This document shows positions 17,262-26,906 of a stretch of DNA of 52,795 nt, piece after piece; the stretch's first letter is position 1; every line of letters starts with the position of its first letter. The translations under genes were made by a program, and so were the position numbers. The notes beneath the pieces are model-generated. The model was not told the origin of the DNA, ran no database searches, and worked only from the letters and a program-made list of their open reading frames with translations. Source of the stretch: CAIZGX01 sp964511555 (lineage in GTDB: Bacteria > Bacteroidota > Bacteroidia > Flavobacteriales_D > Sanyastnellaceae); the NCBI GenBank assembly GCA_964511555.1, contig CAZEFR010000012.1:1-52795 (forward strand), written 5' to 3'.

Positions 17262-17882
17262 ATGGCTAAATCCAATGATTTAGAAACGGCTTTGACTCCT
17301 TTTTTGCCAGGCGGATCAGTAGTGAAGGTGTGCGAAATGTTGCGGGCTTATCCGCACGACTTGATTATTACGAAAGGACGAAGCACCAAACATGGCGATT
17401 TTCGATATGCTCCGGGTGAACGATACAAAATCACGGTTAATCACAATCTTAATCGCTACGCCTTTTTAATCACGCTTATGCACGAGTTGGCACATTTGAT
17501 TTGTCACGTGCGTCACGGACATTTCGTTAAGCCACACGGTGCGGAATGGAAGCAATGTTTCAAAGAAACTTTAGCACCTTTTGTAAATGTGAATTTGTTT
17601 CCTTTAGATCTTGAAAAGGCTATTCAACGTTACTTGAATAACCCGGCTGCAGCAACTTGTAGCGACATTGATTTATCGAAAACACTGGCATTGTATGACA
17701 GAAGCAGTCATGAAAATGTTGTTATGGTCGATGATCTTGCAGACGGCGGGAAATTTTTATATGGAAAAGAAAAACGCGAATTCGTTCGCTTGAACAAACG
17801 TCGACAACGAATTTTATGCAAGGAAGTCAAGACAGGAAGTGACTATTTATTTTCGCCACTCACTAAAATTTGGAAGCTGTAG
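17262..17882 (+). CDS. SprT-like zinc metallopeptidase-domain protein
   Basis: 206 residues. MHELAH near residues 73-78 supplies the two zinc His ligands and catalytic Glu, and HGAEWKQCF about 20 residues later supplies the third His, the SprT pattern. The C-terminal part holds a small Arg/Lys-rich region with single cysteines rather than a clear zinc ribbon. Related proteins (Spartan/Wss1) act on DNA-protein crosslinks, but function in bacteria is not established. It abuts the convergent proline dehydrogenase gene with no spacer. Confidence 0.83.
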   Translation: MAKSNDLETALTPFLPGGSVVKVCEMLRAYPHDLIITKGRSTKHGDFRYAPGERYKITVNHNLNRYAFLITLMHELAHLICHVRHGHFVKPHGAEWKQCFKETLAPFVNVNLFPLDLEKAIQRYLNNPAAATCSDIDLSKTLALYDRSSHENVVMVDDLADGGKFLYGKEKREFVRLNKRRQRILCKEVKTGSDYLFSPLTKIWKL

Positions 17883-17896
17883 TTAAGCTTTTTTTC
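17874..17896 (+). terminator. Weak terminator-like hairpin after the SprT-like gene
   Basis: AAGCT at 17874-17878 pairs with AGCTT at 17886-17890 around a 7-nt loop, followed by a T run. The stem is only 5 bp and overlaps both stop codons, so this is weak. Confidence 0.35.
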
Positions 17897-19055
17897 TTCT
17901 TTGAATTTCTTTTTCAATCAAAGACAATTCTCTTCCCGTTTGTCCTTTCACCGAAGTGTTCTCTTGCGCTCTTCTAAGCAAGTAAGGCATGACTTCTTTA
18001 ATTGGACCGTAAGGAAGGTATTTCGCTACGTTGTATTTCGCGTGACTGAGGTTGTAGCTGATGTGGTCACTCATTCCGAACAATTGCGCGAAATAAATTC
18101 GCTTGTCGTTACTAGCTATTCCACGAGCATTCATTTTTTCAACCAACATGGCAGAACTCTCTTCGTTGTGTGAACCGCAGCAAATGGCAACATCTTCAAT
18201 ATGATCTAGACAATAATCTACAGCAAGATTGAAGTCACGGTCAGTGCTTTCTTTGTTCGGTTGAATAGGGTCAACGCAGCCCATTTCAGCAGCGCGTTTG
18301 CGCTCTTTTTCCATATAGGCTCCTCTAACCAATTTCACCGCAGTCTTAGCACCCTTCTCTTTCAAGCGAGCATGCATGGCCTTCAAGTACGCAAGGCGAT
18401 CGTGACGGTACAGCTGAACGGTGTTGTAAACGATGAAGTCTTTTTGGTTGAATTGAACCATCATGTTTTCAGCAAGTTCATCAATGGCATCTTGAATCCA
18501 TGAATCTTCAGCATCAATAAACAACGATACATTTTTTTTAAATGCGTGTTCGCAAATGCTGAATACCCTTCCAACAGCCCGTTCCCACTCTGCCTCTTCA
18601 CTGGTCGAAAGTGCTTGCTTCGCATTTACTTTTTCCAACAAAGAAAATCTGCAGATACCTGTTACTTTGAATACGCTGAATGGAATGTCGTTGTTATTCT
18701 CGGCTGCATTTATGGTGCGCTTGATCTCATCTGTTGTGAAGTCGAAATCTTTTTCGTTTTCCTTTCCCTCCACGCTGTAATCGAGTATTGAGCCAATGCC
18801 ACTTTTCGCAAGGTGATGCGCAGCTTTTTTACTTTCTGAAATATCTATTCCCCCGCAGAATTGAGTAAAAATATTTTTCTTGATCGCCCATCCGATAGGA
18901 ATACCCATTCCAATAACTAAATTGGTAATGCTTCCACCCAATCTTACCAATGTTGGAGAGGCAATTAGTTTGAAGAGCCAAAACGAACGTCTGAGTTGAC
19001 TGTTGTTTTTATGTTGAAACGCTACCGCGGTATTTTCGAAATTTACGTTGCTCAT
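17883..19055 (-). CDS. Proline dehydrogenase
   Basis: 390 residues, the monofunctional PRODH that oxidises proline to pyrroline-5-carboxylate with FAD. The conserved barrel segments are present: FSVFKVTGICRFSLLEK, LFIDAEDSW, YNTVQLYRHDRLAYL, AVKLVRGAYMEKER and the C-terminal YLLRRAQENTSVKGQ, whose two arginines bind the substrate carboxylate. The start MSNVNFENTAVAF matches Bacteroidota homologues. The partner P5C dehydrogenase is not here. A perfect -7 element ends 5 nt before the ATG, so the mRNA may be nearly leaderless. Confidence 0.93.
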   Translation of the reverse strand: MSNVNFENTAVAFQHKNNSQLRRSFWLFKLIASPTLVRLGGSITNLVIGMGIPIGWAIKKNIFTQFCGGIDISESKKAAHHLAKSGIGSILDYSVEGKENEKDFDFTTDEIKRTINAAENNNDIPFSVFKVTGICRFSLLEKVNAKQALSTSEEAEWERAVGRVFSICEHAFKKNVSLFIDAEDSWIQDAIDELAENMMVQFNQKDFIVYNTVQLYRHDRLAYLKAMHARLKEKGAKTAVKLVRGAYMEKERKRAAEMGCVDPIQPNKESTDRDFNLAVDYCLDHIEDVAICCGSHNEESSAMLVEKMNARGIASNDKRIYFAQLFGMSDHISYNLSHAKYNVAKYLPYGPIKEVMPYLLRRAQENTSVKGQTGRELSLIEKEIQRRKKA

Positions 19056-19060
19056 TGCTG

Positions 19061-19068
19061 CAAAGATA
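19061..19068 (-). promoter_or_regulatory. -7 promoter element before proline dehydrogenase
   Basis: Read on the minus strand this is TATCTTTG, an exact TAnnTTTG match, with only 5 nt between its G and the ATG at 19055. The expected transcription start falls on or next to the start codon. Confidence 0.6.
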
Positions 19069-19138
19069 TTCGTCTTGTTTGGTTTTTCACTCTGTTTTAT
19101 TCTGTTCCATCGTATCTTTCGACCACAAATTAAACGTC

Positions 19139-20518
19139 ATGAAAGCAGCACAAGATTTTATCAACGAAAATAAAGATCGTTTCTTAAACGAGTTGTTCGA
19201 ACTGTTACGTATTCCAAGCATTAGCGCCGATATGGCCTACAAGGAAGAAGTAGCGAAATGCGCAGATTTGGTGGCGAAGCATCTTCGCGACGCAGGAGCA
19301 GACAATGTGGAAGTGTGTGTTACTGCCGGTCACCCAATCATATACGGAGAGAAATTAATTGATCCGAGCAAGCCTACGGTTTTGGTATACGGGCACTACG
19401 ATGTTCAGCCAGCTGACCCCATTGAATTGTGGCACACACCTCCGTTTGAGCCAACGATTAAGAAAACAGAGATTCATCCGGAAGGTGCAATCTTCGCTCG
19501 CGGATCTTGCGATGACAAAGGACAAATGTTCATGCACGTTAAGGCATTTGAAGCCATGTGGAAAACGAATTCACTCCCATGTAACGTGAAGTTTATGATT
19601 GAAGGAGAAGAGGAAGCAGGTTCAACTAACTTAGGTCCATTTTGTATTGCGAATAAAGAACGTTTGAAAGCTGATGTCGTATTGATTTCAGATACGAGCA
19701 TATTGGCTAATGATGTCCCAAGTATCGACTGCGGATTAAGAGGATTGAGTTATGTTGAAGTTGAAGTTACCGGTTCAAATCGCGATTTACACAGTGGTGT
19801 TTACGGCGGCGGTGTTGCCAATCCTATTAACGTTTTGGCGAAGATGATAGCTTCACTTCACGATGAAAACAATCACATTACCATTCCGGGTTTCTACGAC
19901 AGCGTTCAGGAATTATCTGAATCAGAGCGCGCGGCATTGAATGCTGCCCCTTTTGATGAAGAGGCTTACAAGAAAGATTTAGATATCGATGCGGTTTATG
20001 GTGAAAAAGGATATACAACCATAGAGCGCACTGGAATTCGTCCAACATTGGATTGCAATGGTATTTGGGGCGGTTACATTGGGGAAGGTTCAAAGACGGT
20101 TCTTCCATCAAAGGCATTTGCGAAAATTTCAATGCGCTTGGTGCCTCATCAAACCACGGATCAAATCACTGAAATGTTTGCGAATCACTTCAAGTCTATT
20201 GCACCTGCGGGTGTTCGTGTTGAAGTGCGTCCACACCATGGTGGTGAGCCTGTTGTTACGCCAACAGATAGCAAAGCATACATTGCAGCTTCTGATGCTA
20301 TGGAGAAAACGTATGGTAAAAAGCCAATTCCAACCAGAGGTGGAGGGTCTATTCCAATTGTTGCGATGTTCGAGTCTGAATTGAACTTGAAGTCTGTTTT
20401 AATGGGCTTTGGATTAGATACAGACGCGTTACATTCTCCAAATGAGCATTACGGATTGGTGAACTATTACAAGGGTATTGAGACTATTCCGTATTTCTTC
20501 GAGAATTTCTCGAAGTAA
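19139..20518 (+). CDS. M20 family dipeptidase
   Basis: 459 residues from the ATG at 19139; the frame opens at 19055, but the upstream residues are not family-like. The motifs of a di-zinc M20 peptidase appear in order: YGHYDVQPADP (first His and Asp), RGSCDDKGQ (bridging Asp), EGEEEAGS (catalytic and ligand Glu), the RDLHSGVYGGG dimer-domain segment, and ALHSPNEHYG (last His). Length and motifs match the cytosolic carnosinase-like dipeptidases rather than DapE. It hydrolyses short peptides, probably for amino-acid recycling. A near-match -7 element, TATCTTTC at 19113, lies upstream. Confidence 0.92.
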   Translation: MKAAQDFINENKDRFLNELFELLRIPSISADMAYKEEVAKCADLVAKHLRDAGADNVEVCVTAGHPIIYGEKLIDPSKPTVLVYGHYDVQPADPIELWHTPPFEPTIKKTEIHPEGAIFARGSCDDKGQMFMHVKAFEAMWKTNSLPCNVKFMIEGEEEAGSTNLGPFCIANKERLKADVVLISDTSILANDVPSIDCGLRGLSYVEVEVTGSNRDLHSGVYGGGVANPINVLAKMIASLHDENNHITIPGFYDSVQELSESERAALNAAPFDEEAYKKDLDIDAVYGEKGYTTIERTGIRPTLDCNGIWGGYIGEGSKTVLPSKAFAKISMRLVPHQTTDQITEMFANHFKSIAPAGVRVEVRPHHGGEPVVTPTDSKAYIAASDAMEKTYGKKPIPTRGGGSIPIVAMFESELNLKSVLMGFGLDTDALHSPNEHYGLVNYYKGIETIPYFFENFSK

Positions 20519-20557
20519 TATTCGTTGAGGGTTGAATTAGAAAAAAGAGAGAGAGAG

Positions 20558-21040
20558 ATGAAAGCAAAAGTTATTTCAATTCAATTAGCGTGTCTTCTAT
20601 TTTTAATAGTAGGGCTTACATCTTGTGAAGTATACAAAGATGTTAAAGTTAAGCGTGTGGAAGATTTCGATTTATCGGAACTAACCAACAGTCATGTTAG
20701 CGCCCTTCTGCGTATTGGAATAGAGAACCCCAATCCCTATAAAATCACTCTTTTCAAATCAGACTTGGAATTACGACTGGATGGAAATAGGGCTGGGACC
20801 TTAAGGTTAGATGAGCCTGTGGTGCTTGAACCTCGGTCGAACAAAGTGTATGAAGTAAAGGTAATTACCAATCTTTCGGATGTGGAAGGCTTATTGGGCA
20901 ATGCACTTTCTCTTATGTTCAAAGATGAAATAGAGTTGGAAGCAATAGGCTATGTTCAGGCCAAAGGATTGGGTGTAAAAAAGATGGTGCCGTTCAACTT
21001 CAAGAAATCGATAAGCAGAAAAGCCTTGAAATTAAACTAG
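20558..21040 (+). CDS. LEA14-like lipoprotein
   Basis: 160 residues from the ATG at 20558, chosen over a TTG at 20525 because it follows a purine-rich GAGAGAGAGA leader and directly begins the signal peptide. The lipobox reads GLTSC (Cys23). The mature part (RIGIENPNPYKITLFKSDLE, LRLDEPVVLEPRSNKVYEV) is the small beta sandwich of the LEA type 2/WHy family. Its role in bacteria is unknown, probably an envelope-anchored periplasmic protein. It converges on the HAD gene with a 9-nt overlap. Confidence 0.8.
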   Translation: MKAKVISIQLACLLFLIVGLTSCEVYKDVKVKRVEDFDLSELTNSHVSALLRIGIENPNPYKITLFKSDLELRLDGNRAGTLRLDEPVVLEPRSNKVYEVKVITNLSDVEGLLGNALSLMFKDEIELEAIGYVQAKGLGVKKMVPFNFKKSISRKALKLN

Positions 21041-21652
21041 TGGGTCAATTAACTCAGCGGGTGTTTGGTGAGGAAGTAGGTGCAGGCCTTTTAATCCCGC
21101 GCGAATAGATCCTTCAACGTGTTGAATAGAATCATCGATGAAGATGGTTTTTTCGGGCGTAAGACCATGAATGCGACAAATTTCTAAAAAGGATGCTGGA
21201 TCAGGTTTTCGCATTCCGAGAACATTGCTGTAATGAACAAATTCAAAGGCCGATTTGAATTTTTCTAATCCGTATGATTCATCAACCATTCGTTCAAAAA
21301 CTTCAACGTGAATCATGTTTGTGTTGCTGAACAAAAAGGTACGAATACCTTTTTCCTTCAAAGAAAAAACATGATCAACACGCTCGGGATGAAGGTAAAG
21401 TAGTATGCTGTTCCAGGCGTCTACGAGTTGCTGGCGGGTGGCGTTAGGCAAGTAGCTCGCGATCCAAATGTAGAATTCTTCGCCGGGAATTTTTCCGGTT
21501 TCAAGTAAGTCGAAAATTTCATTTTGCTGCGCCTGTGAGTACGCCTCAGCAAACGAGTCCATTCCAAGTGCTTCGAATGCTCGAACAGGTGCGTTGTAAT
21601 CAATTTCGAAAAACACACCACCAAAGTCAAATATTACCGCTTCATAGTTCAT
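21032..21652 (-). CDS. HAD-family phosphatase (YihX-like)
   Basis: 206 residues. Motif I is VIFDFGGVFFEID with nucleophile Asp9 and the DxGGV form seen in YihX-type sugar-phosphate phosphatases. Motif II is FLFSNTN, the lysine motif lies in MRKPDPASF, and motif IV is TIFIDDSIQHVEGS. A helical cap lies between motifs I and II. The likely substrate is a small phosphosugar such as glucose-1-phosphate, by family analogy only. It is the last gene of a long minus-strand run. Confidence 0.86.
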   Translation of the reverse strand: MNYEAVIFDFGGVFFEIDYNAPVRAFEALGMDSFAEAYSQAQQNEIFDLLETGKIPGEEFYIWIASYLPNATRQQLVDAWNSILLYLHPERVDHVFSLKEKGIRTFLFSNTNMIHVEVFERMVDESYGLEKFKSAFEFVHYSNVLGMRKPDPASFLEICRIHGLTPEKTIFIDDSIQHVEGSIRAGLKGLHLLPHQTPAELIDPLV

Positions 21653-21673
21653 GAAGACAAAGGTAAGTCAGGT

Positions 21674-22030
21674 TCAGAACTCAGGAAGTTTTTCTCCAGT
21701 TTTTGCCTCGAACAAGGCGCGAAGCAACGCGTATTTCTCGCGAAGGTCGGTAAGCTCTTTTTTGACTGCAACAATATCGTTTTCAAGGCTCTCTGCACGC
21801 ATTTCACTGCCTTCATCCAGTGATGAGCCGCTCGACAATATTTTTGAATACAACGAAAAGAAATCAGTGTCTAAGGCTTTAGACAAATCAAACAAAAGTT
21901 TAGAGTCAACAGAGTCTCTTCTGTAAATACCGTATACATTTTGTTTTGAAGTGTTAATAATCTTAGCCAATTCGGTTGGACCAAGACGCAAATCTTTTGC
22001 TCTGTTTTTAATTCGTTCTCCTATGCGCAT
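21674..22030 (-). CDS. XRE-family regulator with C-terminal coiled coil
   Basis: 118 residues from the ATG at 22030; an upstream ATG at 22072 adds 14 residues and is less likely because MRIGERIKNRAKDLRLGPTE is the typical start. Residues 1-60 form a helix-turn-helix of the Cro/C1 type (LAKIINTSKQNVYGIYRRDSVD). Residues about 75-112 are a charged coiled coil. It probably binds DNA as a dimer. Its target is unknown. It follows the SPOR-protein gene and precedes the HAD gene by 21 bp, so it is probably cotranscribed. Confidence 0.83.
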   Translation of the reverse strand: MRIGERIKNRAKDLRLGPTELAKIINTSKQNVYGIYRRDSVDSKLLFDLSKALDTDFFSLYSKILSSGSSLDEGSEMRAESLENDIVAVKKELTDLREKYALLRALFEAKTGEKLPEF

Positions 22031-22093
22031 AATAAGGGTTTGATTGGAATCCAAAACAAATGCATAATGCATGAAACGAATCTAAATGAAGTG

Positions 22094-23080
22094 TTAATTT
22101 TCTTTCAGCCAAGCTGAAGGATTAATCTCCGTTTTTATCTTGTCAAGTGCTTGAAGCACTGACTCATAGTTCGAATCATTTGCGGCAGCAACAAGTTGAA
22201 GTTTTCCTTTTTTTCCGGCTAGTGAGGCATTGAAGCCTTTTTTCTTCAGTTCCTGTACCATGCGAGTTGCATTGTTGGAAATTGCGAAAGCGCCAACGAT
22301 AACTTGGTATTTTGCTTGACTTACAGGCGCTTCTATGGTCTTTTTCGGTTGTAAAACAGGAGTAGACTCAGTTTCTGCAACTATTGGAGTTCTAAAAGAT
22401 GTTTCGCCTTCTTGAACAACATAGGTTGGAATGACCCGGTTGCTCTCAGGAGTGTACGCAGCAACTCTGCTTTTCGTTCCGAATAATTTGAAAGAGGCAT
22501 ATTGCCAATCGGAAGATTCTATTTTGTTGGAAAGAGCAAAGATGCCAACTCCTAAGATAGGTAGTGCTAATACTGCAGCCGCTTTCCAAATCCATTTGGA
22601 ACCTTGTTCAGCGCGCTTTTCTAAAACAGAAACTTCAGCCGCCGCGGGTTCTTGAATTTCGCGTTCAACAGGAACAAGAATGATCTTTTCCAATCCGAAT
22701 GATTCAACTGAGAAATTTCCTTTGCTATCTGGAATGAATTGAATTTTTCCAAGACGATCTTGAAACAAGATTCCGATTCCTTTCCATGAAAGTTTTTCAC
22801 CACGAAGCAAAGTGTTCGATTGTTCCTTTACCCAAGCGTCTAGTTCAGCTTTTCCTTCCGAATAAGAACAGTTGTTCAATGTGCAAAGGGCAGAAACCAA
22901 CAAGCCGTCGTTTTCTTTGATTTGCGGATTAAATCCAATTGTTTTTTGAGGAGGGTAAATGGTATGCAAGCTCGTATTCAAAGTTGCACCCTTGTACTTT
23001 GCAATGAAACCTCCCAAGCCGGGAAGAACCACGCAATCGTTTGAATACAATAAATCTTTGATTAGGTTTTCGAACTGCAT
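22094..23080 (-). CDS. HU-CCDC81/SPOR-domain membrane protein
   Basis: 328 residues in three parts. Residues 1-125 (DCVVLPGLGGFIAKYKGA, IGFNPQIKENDGLL, LSWKGIGILFQDRLGKIQFI) match the tandem HU-like CCDC81 domain of Bacteroidota. A membrane segment follows at about 165-185 (WIWKAAAVLALPILGVGIFA). A linker leads to a SPOR domain at about 255-325 (KYQVIVGAFAISNNATRMVQ). SPOR domains bind denuded peptidoglycan at division sites. The HU-like part is cytoplasmic, so by inference the protein links the nucleoid or a cytoplasmic partner to septal wall. Confidence 0.88.
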   Translation of the reverse strand: MQFENLIKDLLYSNDCVVLPGLGGFIAKYKGATLNTSLHTIYPPQKTIGFNPQIKENDGLLVSALCTLNNCSYSEGKAELDAWVKEQSNTLLRGEKLSWKGIGILFQDRLGKIQFIPDSKGNFSVESFGLEKIILVPVEREIQEPAAAEVSVLEKRAEQGSKWIWKAAAVLALPILGVGIFALSNKIESSDWQYASFKLFGTKSRVAAYTPESNRVIPTYVVQEGETSFRTPIVAETESTPVLQPKKTIEAPVSQAKYQVIVGAFAISNNATRMVQELKKKGFNASLAGKKGKLQLVAAANDSNYESVLQALDKIKTEINPSAWLKEN

Positions 23081-23116
23081 AGTGCGAAAATACGGATTTT
23101 TATTGGTCTTACAAGC

Positions 23117-23827
23117 CTAGGCTTGATATTTCACTAAATCTTCTGGAGTGTCTATTCCGGTTGAGTCGTGTGAAGTCACTACTACCGAAATAGTTAGATC
23201 GTGTTCCAACCAACGAAGTTGTTCGAGCGATTCAGTTAACTCCAATGCCGAAGCATGCAGATTTTTTATTTGCTGAAGGGCATTCGTCGTGTAAGCATAA
23301 ACCCCAAGATGCTTGAAGTAATCAGGTTCTCCGTTGCGCGCAAATGGAATGGGTGATCTAGAGAAGTACAGGGCTCTTCGAGAAGTGCTGAAAACGACCT
23401 TTACGCGGTTCGAATCATTGGCCTCATCGAGGTTCTCCATTTGAACGGCCAATGTTGCGATATCTGATTTCGATGCAATAAGCGCATTTGAAAGCTCTTC
23501 CAACGATTCAACATGAACAAAGGGCTCATCGCCTTGAATATTCACTACAAAATCGAAGTGTCCTTCAATGCTTGGAAGAAGCTCACAGATGCGTTCTGTG
23601 CCGCTGTTACAAGCTTCGGAGGTGTAAAATACTTTGCAACCGTATTCTTCAACATGCTTAAAGATGCGCTCATCATCTGTTGCAACCCATACGTCTTGCA
23701 GCGACTGACATTTTTTGGCTTGGTCAATGACTCTGCGAATCATTGATTTCCCGTTAATCTCAACGAGCGGCTTTCCAAGAAAACGCGTGCTTCCGAATCG
23801 TGCGGGGATAATACCAAGTCCTTTCAT
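23117..23827 (-). CDS. kdsB: 3-deoxy-manno-octulosonate cytidylyltransferase
   Basis: 236 residues starting KGLGIIPARFGSTRFLGKPL, the CTP-binding signature of KdsB, with VNIQGDEPFV and the C-terminal LEQLRWLEHDLTI and TGIDTPEDL motifs. It activates Kdo as CMP-Kdo for lipopolysaccharide core assembly in the cytoplasm. The ATG begins one base after the TonB-receptor stop codon, so the genes are surely cotranscribed. Function is well supported by sequence. Confidence 0.95.
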   Translation of the reverse strand: MKGLGIIPARFGSTRFLGKPLVEINGKSMIRRVIDQAKKCQSLQDVWVATDDERIFKHVEEYGCKVFYTSEACNSGTERICELLPSIEGHFDFVVNIQGDEPFVHVESLEELSNALIASKSDIATLAVQMENLDEANDSNRVKVVFSTSRRALYFSRSPIPFARNGEPDYFKHLGVYAYTTNALQQIKNLHASALELTESLEQLRWLEHDLTISVVVTSHDSTGIDTPEDLVKYQA

Positions 23828-23828
23828 G

Positions 23829-26275
23829 CTACAAACTTAAGGTGTATTGAATCGTTGTTAACCTCGGGTCTTCAATAGCGAGTGGTCGAATAGCATATTC
23901 TCGATTAAGAATGTTATTTACAATAAATGCAATTCTGTGCTTATCTGAAAAAGTATAACCTANNNNNNNNNNATGCGCGCATCGAAAACATAGTCGCCTT
24001 TCGTGTTATTCGCACGCCAAGAATTAATTCCAGGATTAAATTCAGTTGGAAAATAACTTTCCAGTTGGGAAAAGGCTTTATCAATGTTTTGCATATGTGA
24101 ATTCGCTCGGAAACTTATCCCCGAATTAATTTTTCCTTTGGTTGCGCCAACATCGATTCGAATCAAATGCTGCATGCGATATTTTAAAATATTGTTTGAA
24201 ATATTTTCGCCAGTGGTTTGATAGGAGGCTTGCGCAAACTCTCCAATAACAATAGTTCCAGGTGTTTGAATGGTTTGAGCATAAACATAATCAGGTGTCG
24301 TGCTAACAGGCTTGGTATAGGTGTAACCCGCCAATACATCAAATCGAATTTTGCGAATTGTTCCTGTACCAAGAACACTTACTTCAGCACCTTGTACTTT
24401 CGCGCCTCCTGTGTTCAAGCTCTTAAAACCAATGGCCTGAGTAAGTGCTGTCAAATCCGAAACAGGTACAGGCGTCCACTGCCCGAAAGTGAATTCAATG
24501 AAATTTCTAAATTCTTGTTGGAATACTGCAAGGTCTATAAAGCCCTTGAACTCTCCAATTTTGAATCCTTGCTTAATTCCGATTTCCGCATTGTATGAAG
24601 TCTCGGGTTTCAGATCTGGATTCGCAAATACTTGAATCGCGCCAAGTCCAGTTACAATGAACTTCTCTGCAATGCTTGGGAAGCGGTACCCTTGTCCGTA
24701 TGAAGCGCGAACGTATGTTGCCACTCCCAATTTATAGTTTGCTCCCGCACGAAAAACAGGCTTTCCATTTTTCTCAGTATTCAAAATAAATTGCTCGTAA
24801 CGCACACCGCCGGAAAGGTTAAGTCTTTCTCCCACTTTTTTATCGATTTGAAAATAAGCAGCAGTATTTCTAGCCGCATTGCGACCATTTGTGTTTCCGC
24901 CAACAAATAATTCACCCCGAGCATCGGTCTCTGTATTCACAACACCTGCAGTTGTAGTCAGATTTTTGATCTTGTTTAATTCCCAATTTTTTTGAACTTG
25001 ATATTCAGAGTAGAATACGTCAGAGAAATTTCCTTGATTATTGTCATTGTTGTTGTCGAGCGATTGCCATCTTGTCTTTAGACTATGCACAGCCCCTTTT
25101 TTACTTGTATATTGAACAGACGGATCAATGGTGTACAATTGTTGAACCGTGCGTGTGGCGCTGCCTGCATAAGCGCTATACAAGCCTGTTGTGCTATTGC
25201 CCCAGATTAATGTAGCCAATGAATTGCTTGTAGAATAAATTCCTGAAAGCCCAACAAAGAGCCTATCGGTTAGGCGATAGCGAAGATTAAGGTTTAGGCG
25301 GGCACGATTTCCAGCATTGTATCGATCAACATTCAATGGATTGTAATTGCCGTTAGAAAAACTTCCGTCAGCAGTGTCTTTAATTGGACCCAAATGTCCG
25401 TCATCGTATTGTATGCTTGAAGCAAATACGAAATCGAGTTTTCCGAATTTTTCCGAATGAAGGAAATTGATACCACTTTTCATTCCTTGTCTGTTCCAAT
25501 AAACGGCAGAGTCGCTTTGTGGCTTCGAATAGAAACCGTGGTAAACGGAAATTTTTGTTTTTGGTTTTGATGTTGGATAGGCTGTTCTGAAATTTATAAC
25601 GCCACTCAATGCCGAACTACCATACAACACGCTGCTCGCGCCTTTGATAATTTCAACTTGCGATACATTTTCGGTTGGAAGGAAACCCCAGCTTGGTTTT
25701 CCTGCGTCACCACTTAAAATTGGAATGTTATCTACCAATACTTGCACGCGACTTCCAGCGCCGAAACTGTAACCACTGCCACTGCGAATTTGCGGTTCGT
25801 CGTCTACAATGGCAACCCCAGGAGTTTGCTGTAAAATCTCGTCAATGTTAACAGCGTTTTTATCCTCAATTAGTTTGGGTTGAATAACTTCCATACTCAC
25901 GGTTACCTCGCCAATGTTCTGTTCATATCTTCCCGCAGAAACAACTACTAAGTTCATTTGAGCATCGTTCGAAACCATTTCGATATTAACTTCTAAATCA
26001 TTTTTAAAATTGATTTCTTTTCGAAACGTGTTATATGTTAGAAATGCTGCTATTAAGGTAAAATTTCCATAAGGAGCTTCAAATCGAAAGATACCTTCAG
26101 GATTTGAAGTCGCGCCGTGGGATGTGTTTTCTAAGTATACTAAAACCCCTCCAATCGGGTTCTTCGTTTTAGAATCTACAATTTTACCTGAGAGGGTACT
26201 TGGACCAGGCTGCGCCCAAGATGAAAGGCACAACAATAACCCCAAAAGGGTCAGGAGGTTTTGCTTAAGGTTCAT
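23829..26275 (-). CDS. TonB-dependent outer-membrane receptor, interrupted by an assembly gap
   Basis: A signal peptide (LLTLLGLLLCLSSWAQ) is followed by a carboxypeptidase-like beta domain (LSGKIVDSKTKNPIGGVLVY), a plug with VNIDEILQQTPGVAIV and VEIIKGASSVLYGSSALSGV, and a 22-strand-type barrel. The frame runs to DYVFDAR at 23973, where ten Ns begin. On the far side the minus strand reads GYTFSDKHRIAF, VNNILNREYAIRP, DPRLTTIQYTLSL and a TAG at 23829-23831, which is the proper C-terminus of the family. The two parts are out of frame across the 10-N placeholder, so the true gap must be 2 modulo 3 bases. The gene is therefore intact, about 815 residues. The imported substrate is unknown. Confidence 0.9.
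23963..23972. other. Assembly gap of ten Ns
   Basis: A run of ten undetermined bases inside the TonB-receptor gene. Ten is a conventional placeholder and does not measure the gap. Flanking protein sequence suggests that only a few to a few dozen bases are missing. Confidence 0.95.
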
Positions 26276-26315
26276 AGAGCAATAATAAGAAATACTTTCG
26301 TAAAATGAATCAGGG

Positions 26316-26906
26316 CTATAATTTCTCGAACGATTTGATTTCTGTTTGTTGAAAATAGATACGAAGTAATTCTATTGTGTTCGGCAATTCATGCAACACA
26401 ACAATATCTCCTGAAGTTGCTTTTTTAAGACGATCCAATTGTTTCTGAAATGAAATTTTTTGATCGAAGTCACCGGGCATAATTGTCCAACCAATCAAGG
26501 GAAACTTGTATTTCAGAAAATTATATTGCCAGAATTTTAGTTTGCCATACGGAGGTCTGAAAAGCGCTGTGGCAGGAAAATTCTTTGGAAGCTTGAAATT
26601 TTTCAAAAGCGAAACACGGTTGAGTTTTTTCGAATTTATATGTTCGTAGCAATGAAATCCAATCGTGTGATTTTCTTCTTGAATAAGTTTGACCAACTCA
26701 GGATATTTTTCTGCATTTTTTCCAAGAAGAAAAAAAGTCGCTCGCACATTCTGCTCGCGTAGCAATTCCAAAAGCACCGGAGTAACTTCCGGATGAGGCC
26801 CGTCGTCGAAGGTAAGAAATATGGCGTTTGAATTTTTTTTACGCCAAGTAACTTTCGGGAACAACCGTTGAATTATCTGCGGTGTGCGAACAAAGTATCG
26901 GCTCAT
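26316..26906 (-). CDS. Polysaccharide deacetylase (NodB domain)
   Basis: 196 residues with the five CE4 motifs: TFDDGP (about residues 32-37, catalytic Asp and zinc Asp), HCYEH (HxxxH zinc ligands), RPPYG, the DFDQK motif, and VVLHE (catalytic His). No signal peptide is visible, but a hydrophobic or basic start (SRYFVRTPQIIQRLF) is present. It removes N-acetyl groups from an envelope glycan such as peptidoglycan or exopolysaccharide. It overlaps the lamin-tail gene by four bases. Confidence 0.88.
   Translation of the reverse strand: MSRYFVRTPQIIQRLFPKVTWRKKNSNAIFLTFDDGPHPEVTPVLLELLREQNVRATFFLLGKNAEKYPELVKLIQEENHTIGFHCYEHINSKKLNRVSLLKNFKLPKNFPATALFRPPYGKLKFWQYNFLKYKFPLIGWTIMPGDFDQKISFQKQLDRLKKATSGDIVVLHELPNTIELLRIYFQQTEIKSFEKL

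Noticed and set aside
17066..17269. A 67-codon plus-strand open frame
   Set aside because: It has no family-like sequence and overlaps the small lipoprotein in a different frame, whose signal peptide and lipobox are far more gene-like.
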